From Bordetella ansorpii (GTDB taxonomy: Bacteria > Pseudomonadota > Gammaproteobacteria > Burkholderiales > Burkholderiaceae_B), in the NCBI RefSeq assembly GCF_900078705.1, contig NZ_FKIF01000006.1, forward strand, positions 558,001 to 622,000: a DNA stretch of 64,000 bases, read 5' to 3'. Every line of letters starts with the position of its first letter. The stretch's first letter is position 1. Under the pieces are notes generated by a model. It made no database searches and had not been told where the DNA came from. It saw nothing but the letters and a program-made list of their open reading frames with translations. The position numbers and the translations under genes are program-made. This document shows, piece after piece, positions 1-8,995 of the stretch.

Positions 1-28
1 TTTCCCGGGGCGCTCGTCCTGCCGAGCA

Positions 29-895
29 TCAATGGTCGATCAGGTCGGGATTCCAGGCATGCACGCGTTGCCGCTGCTCGCCCAGGCCCGCCACCGACAG
101 GTGCATCTCGTCGCCCGGCTTCAGGTACACCGGCTGCGGCTTGCATCCCATGCCCACGCCCGGCGGCGTGCCCGTGCTGATCAGGTCGCCCGGATACAGG
201 GTCATGAAGCGGCTGACGTAGCTGACCAACTGCGCCACGCCGAACACCATTGTGCGCGTGTTGCCCGCCTGGAAACGCTGGCCGTTCACGTCCAGCCACA
301 GGTCCAGGGCCTGCGGATCCGGCACCTCGTCGGCCGTCACCAGCCACGGCCCCACGGGACCGAAAGTGTCGCAGCCCTTGCCCTTGTCCCAGGTGCCGCC
401 GCGCTCGATCTGGTATTCGCGCTCGGACACGTCGTTGACCACGCAGTAGCCCGCCACGTACGACAGCGCGTCGTCTTCGGACACGTAGCGCGCCTTCGTG
501 CCGATGACCACGCCCAGTTCCACCTCCCAGTCGCTCTTGGCCGAATCTTTCGGCAGCACGACGGGATCGTTGCTGCCCACCACGCAAGACGTGGGTTTCA
601 TGAAGAGGATGGGTTCGGCCGGCAGCGGCAGATTGGCCTCGGCGGCGTGATCGGCGTAGTTCAGGCCGATGCAGATGAACTTGCCCATGCCGGCCCAGGG
701 CGGCGCCAGACGGCCGGGCTGCGGCACCAGCGGCAGCTTCGAGGCATCCAGATCGCGCAGGCGCTGCAGGGCCTGCGGCTCCAGGGTCTGGCCGGTGATG
801 TCGGTCAGCACTTCCGACAGGTCGCGCACGCGGCCCTGGGCGTCGATCAGGGCGGGCTTCTCCGCGCCCTTGGCGCCATGGCGCAGCAGTTTCAT
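29..895 (-). CDS. Fumarylacetoacetate hydrolase (FAH) family protein
   Basis: 288 aa. FAH-family enzymes hydrolyse C-C bonds, or hydrate or decarboxylate 2-oxo acids, in aromatic-acid breakdown using a divalent metal. The catalytic fold is visible from about residue 70: GKFICIGLNY, then the acidic metal-ligand stretch WEVELGVVIG near 123-132, and LISTGTPPGVGMG near 238-250, where the family lines its active site. The ATG at 895 was chosen because the frame upstream of it has no FAH similarity and the protein then starts MKLLRHG, as relatives do. The substrate cannot be read from sequence; ureidoglycolate lyase-like or 2-keto-4-pentenoate hydratase-like activities are both possible. This is not fumarylacetoacetase itself, which begins at 63404. 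Confidence 0.85.
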   Translation of the reverse strand: MKLLRHGAKGAEKPALIDAQGRVRDLSEVLTDITGQTLEPQALQRLRDLDASKLPLVPQPGRLAPPWAGMGKFICIGLNYADHAAEANLPLPAEPILFMKPTSCVVGSNDPVVLPKDSAKSDWEVELGVVIGTKARYVSEDDALSYVAGYCVVNDVSEREYQIERGGTWDKGKGCDTFGPVGPWLVTADEVPDPQALDLWLDVNGQRFQAGNTRTMVFGVAQLVSYVSRFMTLYPGDLISTGTPPGVGMGCKPQPVYLKPGDEMHLSVAGLGEQRQRVHAWNPDLIDH

Positions 896-1284
896 GGTGG
901 CTGTTCCTTTGATGGGGAGGAAATCGTCGCATCCGGCGGCCTGCCGGGAAAACGGGGCCGCCGTCCGCCTCAAAGATACACGGACACGGCGGGACGCGGC
1001 TGCTATCGGTGCAGGATCGACTGATGGAAGCCCTGCCTGGCTTCGTCGGTTAGCCTTGCCGACGGATCGTAGACATGCTGGCCGGTGCTTGCTTGTTCGC
1101 GAGTGGCGCTCGCTTGATATCGTGCAGCCTAGGATCATCCGCATGGTCACATTTATCCTTCGAGTAGCGCACACACCACACCCAGGGTTAGCCTGACGCG
1201 TCTTATTGACCCTACGGCCATCCGGGTTACATACATATCTGGTAAAAACCGGGCTCGGTCGCAATCTTTTCCCACCGGAGCGTC
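896..1284. promoter_or_regulatory. Intergenic region with candidate dgkA promoter
   Basis: A 389-bp gap between divergent genes. No coding signal or RNA gene was recognised. A sigma70-like promoter on the plus strand, TTGACC (1206-1211), 16-bp spacer, TACATA (1228-1233), lies about 50 bp upstream of the dgkA ATG, and a CGGAG ribosome-binding site precedes that ATG. No clear promoter was found for the minus-strand FAH gene. Confidence 0.4.
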
Positions 1285-1683
1285 ATGTCGCCCAACCTTC
1301 CGCCGCAATCGCCCTATAAAAGCACAGGCGGCCTGCGCCGCATCATCAATGCGCTGCGCTACTCATTCCAAGGCCTGAAGGCCGCGATCAAATACGAGGC
1401 GGCGTTCCGCCAGGAACTGGTCCTGGCCATCCTGCTGGTGCCCGCCGCCTTCTTCCTGGGCCGCACCACCGACGAAGTCTTCATCCTGATCGCCGCCGTC
1501 ATCCTGGTGCTGGTGGTCGAACTGTTGAATTCCGCCGTCGAGGCGTTGGCCGACGCCCTGTCGGTCGAGACGCACCCGCTGCTGGGCCGCGCCAAGGACC
1601 TGGGCAGCGCCGCCGTCATGCTGATGCTGTTCTTCACCGTGGCGGTGTGGGTCGCCGTGGCCGTCAGCCGGTTCCTGATGTAG
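1285..1683 (+). CDS. dgkA: Diacylglycerol kinase DgkA
   Basis: 132 aa, the usual size for the small integral-membrane prokaryotic diacylglycerol kinase. It phosphorylates diacylglycerol to phosphatidic acid in the inner membrane and recycles the lipid left over from membrane-derived oligosaccharide synthesis. Three hydrophobic segments are visible (about 43-58, 63-80 and 108-130). The family signature ELLNSAVEALAD (about 74-85), which holds the catalytic and metal-binding Glu/Asn, is intact. The N-terminal amphipathic helix (LRRIINALRYSFQGLKAA) is also typical. The gene stands alone with its own promoter-like sequence and is followed by an 88-bp gap. Confidence 0.95.
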   Translation: MSPNLPPQSPYKSTGGLRRIINALRYSFQGLKAAIKYEAAFRQELVLAILLVPAAFFLGRTTDEVFILIAAVILVLVVELLNSAVEALADALSVETHPLLGRAKDLGSAAVMLMLFFTVAVWVAVAVSRFLM

Positions 1684-1771
1684 CCAGCGCCGTCCCGAGG
1701 GTGGAAATACGCCCCTGGGTGCGGCAAGCGGTCATCTATCCGGGCACGAAGCCCGACTCTATACTCGGGCC

Positions 1772-3091
1772 ATGGCGCACATCTCTACATCCGAGCCCTC
1801 CCGGCGTATCGTCATCGTCGGCGGCGGGGCGGGCGGCCTGGAACTGGCCGCCCAACTGGGCCGCATCCACGGCCGTGACCGCATCACCCTGGTCGACAGC
1901 CGGCCCTTCCATATCTGGAAGCCGTCGTTGCACGAGGCGGCCGCGGGCACGCTCGACATCCACCAGGAAGGCCTGTCCTACCTGATGCTGGCGCATCTGT
2001 GCGGCTTTGCCTTCGCCCAGGGCGAATTGCTGGAAGTGGACCGCGAGCGCCGGGCCATTCGCATCGGCGCCGTGAACGACGGCGGCGGCCAGACCGTGCT
2101 GCCCGAACGAGAAATGCTCTACGGCACGCTGGTGATGGCCGTCGGCAGCATCTCGCACTTCTTCGGCGCGCCCGGCGCGGCCGAACACGCCGTCACGCTG
2201 GACACCACCGAAGGCGCCGAGCAGTTCCGCCTGACCATGCTGAAGGCCATGGTCCAGGTCGACCAGGCCAAGGTGCGCGATCCCGCCGCCCGCCTGGACC
2301 TGGTCATCGTGGGCGGCGGCGCCACCGGCGTCGAGCTGGCCGTCGAACTGATCGAGGCCGGCCACGTCGTCAGCGCCTATGGCCTGCCCAATTTCCGCGC
2401 CGACCGCGACCTGGCGATCACGCTGGTCGAAGGCGCGCCGCGCATCCTGTCGGCCCTGCCCGAGAAGATCTCGCGCGCGGCGCATGCGCGCCTGATCGAA
2501 CTGGGCGTGCGCGTGGAAATCGGCTGCCGGGTCTCCGAAGTCACCGAGCATTCCGTGCGCACCGCGGATGGCCGCGAGTTCGCCGCCAACCTGTGCATGT
2601 GGGCCGCCGGCATCAAGGGCCCGGCCGTCATGGGCACGCTCGATCTGCCGCTGAACAAGATGGGCCAGTTGCAGTTGAACGAGCGCCTGGAAAGCCCCGA
2701 TCCGCACATCCTGGCGCTGGGCGATTGCAGCGCGGTGCCCTGGACGGAGGGCCGCAACGTGCCGGCGCGCGCGCAGGCCGCGCACCAGCAGGCCGACTAC
2801 CTGGCCAGGAAGATCACTGCGCGACTGCGCAACAATCCCGAACCCACCGAGCCCTATCACTACAAGGATCACGGCTCGCTGGTCTCGCTGGGCCAGGATG
2901 CCGGCGTGGGCAGCCTGATGGGCAAGCTGGCCGGACGGGGCCTGTTCGTAAGCGGTACACTGGCGCGCCTGATGTACATGAGCCTGCACCTGATGCACCA
3001 CCGCGCGGTGCTGGGCATCTCGCGTACCGCCTCTCTGGCCCTGGCGCGCCTCTTGATGCGGCGCACCCGCCCCCGGGTCAAACTGCACTGA
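1772..3091 (+). CDS. Type II NADH dehydrogenase-like FAD oxidoreductase
   Basis: 439 aa. It resembles NDH-2 enzymes, single-subunit flavoproteins that pass electrons from NADH to quinone at the inner membrane without pumping protons. Two dinucleotide-binding motifs are present: [17 protein letters not shown] near 11-27 for FAD and [17 protein letters not shown] near 175-191 for NAD(P)H. An ALGDCSAV stretch near 314-321 is the usual second FAD contact. The C-terminal 70 residues contain hydrophobic and basic segments ([21 protein letters not shown]) that fit membrane anchoring. It ends 7 bp before pyrF, so the two are probably cotranscribed. Sulfide:quinone oxidoreductase is the main alternative, but no paired redox cysteines are evident. 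Confidence 0.85.
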   Translation: MAHISTSEPSRRIVIVGGGAGGLELAAQLGRIHGRDRITLVDSRPFHIWKPSLHEAAAGTLDIHQEGLSYLMLAHLCGFAFAQGELLEVDRERRAIRIGAVNDGGGQTVLPEREMLYGTLVMAVGSISHFFGAPGAAEHAVTLDTTEGAEQFRLTMLKAMVQVDQAKVRDPAARLDLVIVGGGATGVELAVELIEAGHVVSAYGLPNFRADRDLAITLVEGAPRILSALPEKISRAAHARLIELGVRVEIGCRVSEVTEHSVRTADGREFAANLCMWAAGIKGPAVMGTLDLPLNKMGQLQLNERLESPDPHILALGDCSAVPWTEGRNVPARAQAAHQQADYLARKITARLRNNPEPTEPYHYKDHGSLVSLGQDAGVGSLMGKLAGRGLFVSGTLARLMYMSLHLMHHRAVLGISRTASLALARLLMRRTRPRVKLH

Positions 3092-3098
3092 CCACGCC

Positions 3099-3917
3099 AT
3101 GACCTTCCTGAACCGACTCGAAAACGCCTGGACCACCAGCGGCTCGCTGCTGCAAGTGGGCCTGGATCCCGACCCGCAACGCTTTCCCCGCGAATTGCAG
3201 GGCCAGCCCGACGCGATCTTCCAGTTCTGCCGCGCCATCGTCGATGCCACGGCCGAATTCGCCTGCAGCTTCAAGCCGCAGATCGCCTACTTCGCCGCGC
3301 ACCGCGCCGAAGACCAGCTCGAAGCGCTGTGCCGCCACATCCGCGACAACCATCCCGATCGCCCGATCGTGATGGACGCCAAGCGCGGCGACATCGGCTC
3401 CACCGCCGAGAACTACGCGCGCGAAGCCTTCGAGCGCTACAACGCCGACGCGCTGACGGTCAGCCCCTACATGGGCCTGGACTCGATCGAGCCCTACCTG
3501 GCCTGGAGCGACCGCGGCGTGATCGTGCTGTGCCGCACCTCCAATCCCGGCGGATCGGACCTGCAATTCCTGAAGATGGAAGATGGCCAGCCGCTGTACC
3601 TGCACGTGGCCGGCCTGGTGGCCGACAAGTGGAACAGCGCCGGCCAATGCGGCCTGGTGGTGGGCGCCACCTTCCCGAATGAACTGGCGGCGGTGCGCGC
3701 GCGCATCGGCGACGCCGTGCCCCTGCTGGTGCCCGGCATCGGTGCGCAGGGCGGCGACGTCACGGCCACCGTGCGCGCGGGCGCCAACAAGGCGGGCGCG
3801 GGCATGATGATCAACTCGTCGCGCGCCATCCTGTATGCCAGCGGCGGCGACGATTGGCGCGAAGCCGCGGCGGCCGCCGCGCGCGGCCTGCGCGACGAGA
3901 TCAACGCGGTGCGTTGA
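3099..3917 (+). CDS. pyrF: Orotidine 5'-phosphate decarboxylase
   Basis: 272 aa. It catalyses the last step of de novo UMP synthesis, decarboxylation of OMP, in the cytosol. The signature [11 protein letters not shown] (93-103) with the catalytic Lys95 is intact. [14 protein letters not shown] near 18-31 and the phosphate-binding [11 protein letters not shown] near 211-221 also fit. Its length and motif spacing are those of the longer group 2 ('mycobacterial-type') enzyme rather than the roughly 230-aa E. coli form. It lies 7 bp downstream of the NDH-2-like gene. Immediately after it begins a lower-GC two-gene block on the opposite strand. Confidence 0.95.
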   Translation: MTFLNRLENAWTTSGSLLQVGLDPDPQRFPRELQGQPDAIFQFCRAIVDATAEFACSFKPQIAYFAAHRAEDQLEALCRHIRDNHPDRPIVMDAKRGDIGSTAENYAREAFERYNADALTVSPYMGLDSIEPYLAWSDRGVIVLCRTSNPGGSDLQFLKMEDGQPLYLHVAGLVADKWNSAGQCGLVVGATFPNELAAVRARIGDAVPLLVPGIGAQGGDVTATVRAGANKAGAGMMINSSRAILYASGGDDWREAAAAAARGLRDEINAVR

Positions 3918-3943
3918 AAGCCGCTAGATGAAGATCGAGGCCA

Positions 3944-4528
3944 TCACCTGGGCTCGATCTCCATCTCTTCAGCCATTCGCCGCACCCCTGACTCGAAGAC
4001 ACGCAAGCTATGCGAACGATTCGCGCCAGGATTCAAATGCAAAGCCATAGCACGTGCACCACTCGACTTCTGAAAAGCTGGCGCCAGACGCTTGACCTCC
4101 AATGAGGGCTTTTGCCAACTATCCGGCTCAGCATACCGCTTACGATTCGCGGGCGAGTCGATCTTGGGTACATCGAATGCTCGTGCAAGTGCCGCCAAGT
4201 CGCCCAGATACCAGCTCTCCAGTTCTTGGCAAACCAGCCGAATGAGCGTGTCCTTCCGACCGCTCTGCTCACAGCGTTCGCGAAGATTCGCTTTAAGCTT
4301 CATGCAGTCCGCGGCATCGTTATCACGTACCACAACAAAGCGATCTCCCGGGATGCGCCAAGCCGCCAACTTGCGTGAAATACTGCGATCCAAATCTGTC
4401 TTTCCCTCGTGAGGAATGCACTGAAAATGCACGCCATCGACCCAGCCAGGAAACAAGCGCGGCAACCACGCATCGAGCAACGTACGCATCGACGGCTCTT
4501 CAAGCAAAAAAATGATCCGGCCCGCCAT
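3944..4528 (-). CDS. DUF4276 (TOPRIM-like) protein, partner of the upstream ATPase
   Basis: 194 aa, recognised as DUF4276. Seen: an N-terminal beta strand ending in acidic residues (IIFLLEEPS, Glu10-Glu11), a second strand ending in a D-x-D pair (FVVVRDND, Asp69 and Asp71), and then QELESWYLGD (Glu102, Glu104, Asp110). An acidic N-terminal residue followed by DxD is the metal-binding layout of TOPRIM nucleases, and DUF4276 has been discussed as TOPRIM-like; nuclease activity here is inference. It starts 2 bp after the stop of the AAA ATPase gene, so the two form one transcript. ATPase plus TOPRIM pairs of this build include PARIS, RloA/RloB-like and OLD-related anti-phage systems. Base composition is poorer in GC than the flanking housekeeping genes, suggesting acquisition. 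Confidence 0.75.
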   Translation of the reverse strand: MAGRIIFLLEEPSMRTLLDAWLPRLFPGWVDGVHFQCIPHEGKTDLDRSISRKLAAWRIPGDRFVVVRDNDAADCMKLKANLRERCEQSGRKDTLIRLVCQELESWYLGDLAALARAFDVPKIDSPANRKRYAEPDSWQKPSLEVKRLAPAFQKSSGARAMALHLNPGANRSHSLRVFESGVRRMAEEMEIEPR

Positions 4529-4530
4529 CG

Positions 4531-5727
4531 TCAGCTCACATCCTTATTGAGCCCCTCGAACAACCCTTGCTTCCATAAGTAACCCGGCAAATCCCCGGCC
4601 TCGAACAGACCTCGCAGATTCTCCGAGTCACTAGCTCGGGAAATGGACGTGAAGCCGCCTTCTTTCTTAAGGCAATAAATCTCGTCCAGAGTCAACGCAT
4701 TGAGAAAGTCGGGGGAATGCGTTGAGATAAAGACCTGCCCACCGCGCTCCGCGTAGCCACGAAACTCCTCCGCCAACTCCGGCAATAACTCCGGATATAG
4801 CTGGTTTTCCGGCTCTTCCACGGCGAGCAACGGATAGGGCTTCGGATCGTTGAGTAGCACAAGATAAGCGAACATCTTGATGGTTCCATCTGACACGTGC
4901 CGAGCAATGAACGGATCAGTAAAATTACCGTCCTGAAACCGCAAAACCAGTCGTCCATCTTCAGTTTGCTTGGACTCCACCACAGACACGCCCGGGACAC
5001 GCCTTTGCATGGCAGCAAGCACATGATCGAATTCTTCAGGATAATGCTCGAATAAATAATTCGCCACTAGCGGCAAATTATCTCCACGCGTGGAGAGATG
5101 CTCTGCAAGTCCCTCCTCCTGGCTAGGACGAGCGTCGGAAACATGAAAATCCGATATATGCCAATTTTCGATCATTAACCTGAAAGCGCTCGCCGCCTTG
5201 AAACGCTCGAATTGCCCTAATCCCTTGATGGCAAGAATATCCGGCGAGTCCAATTCCTGCTCTTCGCGAGTGAGTTCCTCATCTTGCCTGGAGAAGTCCT
5301 CTTCATTCGTGATCGCGTACCCTTTCCCGCAAGAGAAGTCGAGAAACCGGAACGGGGCACCATAAGCGCCGCGTTTGTAACGTAGCACCTCACGTTCTAC
5401 CTGCGGCTTTCCTTGTTTGTCTTTGGAAATTTTCAGGACATAAGTCACAAGCCGCTGACTTCCCGCTATTTCCAGCCGAAACTGCAGCGTAATCTCGATG
5501 GGTTCGTTGGTGAAGCCGCGACTGGCAACTTCGCGATAACCACCGCGCTTGGCCAGAGCACGACTGACATTCATGGACAAGGCATCTTTCAGGAAAGAGA
5601 ATACATCGAACAATGTCGATTTTCCCGTTCCATTAGCGCCCACAAGAACACACAACCGAGGAATTCCTTCGAGCTTGGTGTTACGAAACAGCCTATAGTT
5701 CTTGATGACAATAGATTCTATCTGCAT
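4531..5727 (-). CDS. AAA-family (SMC/OLD-like) ATPase
   Basis: 398 aa. An ABC/SMC-type ATPase of the AAA_21/AAA_15 group. Seen: N-terminal IESIVIKNYRLF, Walker A GANGTGKST (30-38), an ABC signature-like HVSDGTIKMF (277-286), Walker B LLAVEEPENQL (300-310) and the switch histidine in FISTHSPDF (333-341, His337). The middle (about 90-270) is insert sequence without recognisable motifs. The gene opens the two-gene unit with the DUF4276 protein. In relatives the ATPase is a sensor or scaffold that controls a toxic effector. RBS AGGA lies about 11 bp before the ATG. The unit sits between pyrF and cinA, both ordinary chromosomal genes, with no integrase or transposase beside it. Confidence 0.8.
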   Translation of the reverse strand: MQIESIVIKNYRLFRNTKLEGIPRLCVLVGANGTGKSTLFDVFSFLKDALSMNVSRALAKRGGYREVASRGFTNEPIEITLQFRLEIAGSQRLVTYVLKISKDKQGKPQVEREVLRYKRGAYGAPFRFLDFSCGKGYAITNEEDFSRQDEELTREEQELDSPDILAIKGLGQFERFKAASAFRLMIENWHISDFHVSDARPSQEEGLAEHLSTRGDNLPLVANYLFEHYPEEFDHVLAAMQRRVPGVSVVESKQTEDGRLVLRFQDGNFTDPFIARHVSDGTIKMFAYLVLLNDPKPYPLLAVEEPENQLYPELLPELAEEFRGYAERGGQVFISTHSPDFLNALTLDEIYCLKKEGGFTSISRASDSENLRGLFEAGDLPGYLWKQGLFEGLNKDVS

Positions 5728-5780
5728 GGTCGGTTCCTAAACGGCGCACTCCATGACGCGAGCCAAAGCTCCGAGCGGCC

Positions 5781-5808
5781 ATATTATTTTTAAACTGTGC
5801 CGAGACAA
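5781..5808 (-). promoter_or_regulatory. Candidate promoter of the ATPase-DUF4276 unit
   Basis: Read on the minus strand: TTGTCT (-35), 16-bp spacer, TAATAT (-10), about 50 bp upstream of the ATPase start. It falls in an AT-rich patch that contrasts with the GC-rich surroundings. Identified by eye only. Confidence 0.45.
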
Positions 5809-5840
5809 AACATAATATGCGCCCTCAACCGATGCCACGG

Positions 5841-6389
5841 CTAAGCAAGCATTTCCAGCAGGGTGCGCAGCGCGAATTCGACGGCGCCCTGCCGCACCTG
5901 CGTGCGGTCGCCCGAGAACACATGCGTGGCCGAGCGCGTGGCGATACCGTCTCCCGCGCGCGTAGCGAAGCCGAAGCACACCATTCCCACGGGCTTGCCC
6001 GGCGTACCGCCATCCGGTCCGGCGATGCCGGTCGTGGACACCGCGACGTAGGCATCGGGCGTTGCCAGCAACACGCCATTGGCCATTTCCTGGGCCGTGG
6101 GCTCGCTGACGGCGCCATGATGATCGAGGGTGTCGGGCGACACGCCCAGATCGCTCGTCTTGGCGGTATTGCTGTAGGTGACGTAGCCGCGCTCGAACCA
6201 CTGGCTGGAGCCGGGCACCGACGTGATCGCGCCGGCCAGCAGGCCGCCGGTGCATGACTCGGCCGTGCCCATCATCCATTCTTTTTCCATCAGCGCCTGG
6301 CCCACCATCTCGGCCAGGCCGCGTATCGTGGCTTCGGTCAGCAAAGCCGGGGCCAAGCTCAACCCATGTTGCACTTCCTGCGCGTTCAT
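5841..6389 (-). CDS. pncC: CinA C-terminal domain family protein (nicotinamide-nucleotide amidase)
   Basis: 182 aa, the stand-alone CinA C-terminal domain. Members of this family deamidate nicotinamide mononucleotide to recycle pyridine nucleotides. Visible family motifs: GTAESCTGGLLAGAIT (about 40-55, with the nucleophilic Ser), SVPGSSQWFERGYVTYSN, and the glycine-rich STTGIAGPDGG near 120-130. The ATG at 6389 overlaps the stop of pgpA by 4 bp (ATGA), which fixes the start and implies translational coupling. It is the last gene of the ribB-ribH-nusB-thiL-pgpA run, and the DUF4276/ATPase insert follows it. Confidence 0.9.
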   Translation of the reverse strand: MNAQEVQHGLSLAPALLTEATIRGLAEMVGQALMEKEWMMGTAESCTGGLLAGAITSVPGSSQWFERGYVTYSNTAKTSDLGVSPDTLDHHGAVSEPTAQEMANGVLLATPDAYVAVSTTGIAGPDGGTPGKPVGMVCFGFATRAGDGIATRSATHVFSGDRTQVRQGAVEFALRTLLEMLA

Positions 6390-6925
6390 CCCATGACTCC
6401 TGTGCGTACGGCAATCGCCAAGACCAGCAAAGTGTAGGCTGCCGCGACGATGTCGTCCCACATCACGCCGAAGCCGCCCTTCATGTGCTGATCGAAATAG
6501 CGGATCGGCGGCGGCTTGACGGTATCGAAGAAGCGGAACAGCACGAAGGCCAACGCCTGGGCGGCCAGCGTCTGGGGCGTCAGCCACAGCACCAGCCAGA
6601 ACGCGACCATCTCGTCCCAGACCATGCCGACGTGATCGTCGACCCCCAGTTCGCGCCCCACGCGCGTGCACGCCCAGCAGCCGTACGCGAAGGCGATAGC
6701 AAGGAATATGCCCAGGGCCAGATCGGGCACCATCGGCGCCGCCAGCGCCCAGATGGGCCAGGCCAGCAAGGTGCCCCAGGTGCCCGAACCCGGCCGCAGC
6801 AGGCCGCTGCCGAAACCGAACACCATCAGCCGGCCCGGATCGGACCGCGCCCAGCGCCAGCTGGGAAACGCCACGCGGGTGCGTGCGCGCATGGAACGGT
6901 CTGGGTCGTGAATGGGATCGGTCAT
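6386..6925 (-). CDS. pgpA: Phosphatidylglycerophosphatase A
   Basis: 179 aa inner-membrane enzyme that dephosphorylates phosphatidylglycerol phosphate to phosphatidylglycerol. Family features: GFGSGLLRPGSGTWGTLLAW (38-57), VDDHVGMVWDEMVAFW with the catalytic acidic residues (about 98-113), and VLFRFFDTVKPPPIRYFD (131-148). Hydrophobic segments follow each motif. The ATG at 6925 was chosen because the longer frame upstream is only thiL read out of frame. It lies 49 bp after thiL and overlaps cinA by 4 bp. Confidence 0.93.
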   Translation of the reverse strand: MTDPIHDPDRSMRARTRVAFPSWRWARSDPGRLMVFGFGSGLLRPGSGTWGTLLAWPIWALAAPMVPDLALGIFLAIAFAYGCWACTRVGRELGVDDHVGMVWDEMVAFWLVLWLTPQTLAAQALAFVLFRFFDTVKPPPIRYFDQHMKGGFGVMWDDIVAAAYTLLVLAIAVRTGVMG

Positions 6926-6974
6926 GAGGCGCGGCGCCTTTGGAGGTTGCGAAGAGCGGCGGCCGCGCGGCGCA

Positions 6975-7949
6975 TCAGGGCTGCGCGGCCGTGGGAAAGT
7001 GATCGAAGCCCGCGGGCAGGTCGGCCATGGCCCGGCCGGCGGCATCCCTGACGACCACGCCCGGCTCGGCCCGCACGCTGCCGACATGCGTGACGCGCAC
7101 ATCGGCCCGCAAGGCCGCCTGCTGGACGCGGGCACGGTCGGACGCGGCGGCGGTGAAGCACAGTTCGTAGACGTCGCCGCCGCCCAGCACGGCCCGGCGG
7201 CGCACGGCCTCGTCCAGTCCGTCGAGCGACGCGGCCACGGGCAGGTCGGCATAGCGCAGTTCCGCGCCCGCGCGGCTGGCCGCCAGGATATGGCCCAGGT
7301 CTTGCAGCAGTCCATCGGAGATGTCGATGGCCGCGTGCGCCAGGCCGGCCAGCGCCAGGCCCAGGCCGACGCGCGGCTGCGGCCATTCGAGCGCGCGGCG
7401 CGTGGCGGCCAGCCGCTGCGGGTCGGCCGGCAACTGGCCGTCGAGCAGGCGGTAGGCCACGTCCGCCGCGCCCAGTTCGCCGGACACCCAGATGTCGTCG
7501 CCGGGCCGGGCCGCGTCGCGCCGCAGCGCCTGGCCCGGCCGCACCGCGCCGAACACGGTGACACTGATGGTCAGGCCCAGCTTGCTGCCGGTGGTGTCGC
7601 CGCCGACCAGCGGACACTGCCAGGCATCGCCCAGGGCATGCCAGCCTTGCGAGAACGGCGCCAGCCAGGCGTCGTCGGCGCGCGGCATGGCCAGACCCAG
7701 CACGCAGCCCAGCGGACGCGCGCCCATGGCCGCAAGGTCCGACAGATTGACGGCCAGCGACTTGTGGCCCAATGCCTGCGGATCGACGTCGGGATAGAAA
7801 TGGCGCCCCTCGACCAGCAGGTCGGTGCTGGTGGCCACGTGATGCCCGGCCGGCACCGGGAACAAGGCGCAGTCGTCGCCCACGCCCAGCAGGCCGGGAG
7901 CGACCGGCCTGTTGAAATAGCGGGCGATGAGTTCGAACTCGGACGGCAT
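6975..7949 (-). CDS. thiL: Thiamine-monophosphate kinase
   Basis: 324 aa. It makes thiamine diphosphate from thiamine monophosphate and ATP in the cytosol. Recognised by GVGDDCALFP near 22-31, the DLLVEGRHF metal-binding stretch near 43-51, NLSDLAAMGARP near 69-80, and LVGGDTTGSKLGLTISVTV near 113-131, all typical of the AIR synthase-like fold. The family's usual position between nusB and pgpA is conserved, 32 bp after nusB. No thiamine riboswitch is evident. Confidence 0.95.
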   Translation of the reverse strand: MPSEFELIARYFNRPVAPGLLGVGDDCALFPVPAGHHVATSTDLLVEGRHFYPDVDPQALGHKSLAVNLSDLAAMGARPLGCVLGLAMPRADDAWLAPFSQGWHALGDAWQCPLVGGDTTGSKLGLTISVTVFGAVRPGQALRRDAARPGDDIWVSGELGAADVAYRLLDGQLPADPQRLAATRRALEWPQPRVGLGLALAGLAHAAIDISDGLLQDLGHILAASRAGAELRYADLPVAASLDGLDEAVRRRAVLGGGDVYELCFTAAASDRARVQQAALRADVRVTHVGSVRAEPGVVVRDAAGRAMADLPAGFDHFPTAAQP

Positions 7950-7981
7950 GGCGTCGTGGGAAGCGGACCGTCCGAAGGGGC

Positions 7982-8518
7982 TCAGGACGAGCGGCGCTGC
8001 TGCGCGGCCTGGACCTCGGCCGAGCGCACGTCGGCAGCCAGCTTGTCGAGCACGCCGTTGACGAACTTGAAGCCGTCGGTGCCGCCGAACGACTTGGCCA
8101 GTTCGACCGCCTCGTTGATGGCGACCTTGTACGGCACCTCGACGTGATGCACCAGCTCGTAGCTGCCGATCAGCAGGATGCCGTGCTCGACCGGCGACAG
8201 CTCGGCCAGCGGACGGTCGACATAGGGCGTGAAGCGCTCACGCAGAGTGGGCGCCTCGCGGAACACGCCATGCAGCAAGGTCTTGAACCACTGCGCGTCG
8301 GCCTCGGAGAAATCCTCGGCATCGCGCAGATGGGCATCGATCTCGCCGGCATCCTGCGTGCCCTCGCCCCCGCGCAGCAGCCAGGCGTAGACGCCCTGCA
8401 GCGCGAATTCGCGGGCACGGCGGCGCGCACTGCGCGCGTTGGCGCGGGCCTGGACGGCGCTGGGATCAGCGGCCGTCGTCGTCTTCTTCGTCGTCAAAGT
8501 CTTCGTCCTCGTCGTCAT
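7982..8518 (-). CDS. nusB: Transcription antitermination protein NusB
   Basis: 178 aa. NusB binds boxA RNA with NusE (S10) during rRNA antitermination. The all-helical core is clear from residue 33 ([16 protein letters not shown]-like) to the end, with [15 protein letters not shown] and [15 protein letters not shown] motifs. The ATG at 8518 lies inside ribH, giving a 53-bp overlap. It adds a Thr/Lys/Ala-rich N-terminal tail of about 30 residues absent from the family core. A downstream start is possible, but no better ATG with a ribosome-binding site was seen. Confidence 0.9.
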   Translation of the reverse strand: MTTRTKTLTTKKTTTAADPSAVQARANARSARRRAREFALQGVYAWLLRGGEGTQDAGEIDAHLRDAEDFSEADAQWFKTLLHGVFREAPTLRERFTPYVDRPLAELSPVEHGILLIGSYELVHHVEVPYKVAINEAVELAKSFGGTDGFKFVNGVLDKLAADVRSAEVQAAQQRRSS

Positions 8519-8984
8519 CTTCCTCGGGCTCGAGCGCGGCCACCAGGTTGGCCATTTCCACGGCCACCTGGGCGCAGTCGCGGCCCTTGCCGGCGGCGCG
8601 TGCCTGGGCTTGCTCGTCGGTGTCGACGGTGAGCACGCCATTGGCGACCGGAACGCCGGTTTCGAGGGAGATACGGGAAATTGCGGTGGCCATTTCGTTG
8701 CTGACCACTTCAAAGTGGTAGGTTTCGCCGCGGATGACCGCGCCCAGGGCGATCAGGGCGTCGAACTCGAAACTCTCGGCCATGTGGGACAGGGCAACGC
8801 CCAGTTCCAGCGCGCCGGGCACGGTGGCGACCATGACGTCGCGCTCGTCCACGCCCAGGTTGGCCAGCTCTTCCAGGCAGGCCTGCAACTCGGCCTGGCC
8901 GATCTCTTCGTTGAAACGGGCACGCACGATGCCGATGTGCAGCCCTTCGCCGTTCAGGTCGGGGGTCAGGATGTAGGGATTCAT
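8466..8984 (-). CDS. ribH: 6,7-dimethyl-8-ribityllumazine synthase
   Basis: 172 aa. It condenses 5-amino-6-ribitylaminouracil with 3,4-dihydroxybutanone 4-phosphate, the penultimate step of riboflavin synthesis. The core is canonical: [12 protein letters not shown] at the N-terminus, [26 protein letters not shown] and [14 protein letters not shown]. The last 20 residues are almost entirely Asp/Glu and exceed the usual C-terminus. This acidic tail lies over the start of nusB. It sits 11 bp after ribB in the riboflavin operon. Confidence 0.95.
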   Translation of the reverse strand: MNPYILTPDLNGEGLHIGIVRARFNEEIGQAELQACLEELANLGVDERDVMVATVPGALELGVALSHMAESFEFDALIALGAVIRGETYHFEVVSNEMATAISRISLETGVPVANGVLTVDTDEQAQARAAGKGRDCAQVAVEMANLVAALEPEEDDDEDEDFDDEEDDDGR

Positions 8985-8995
8985 GAATCTGCCTT

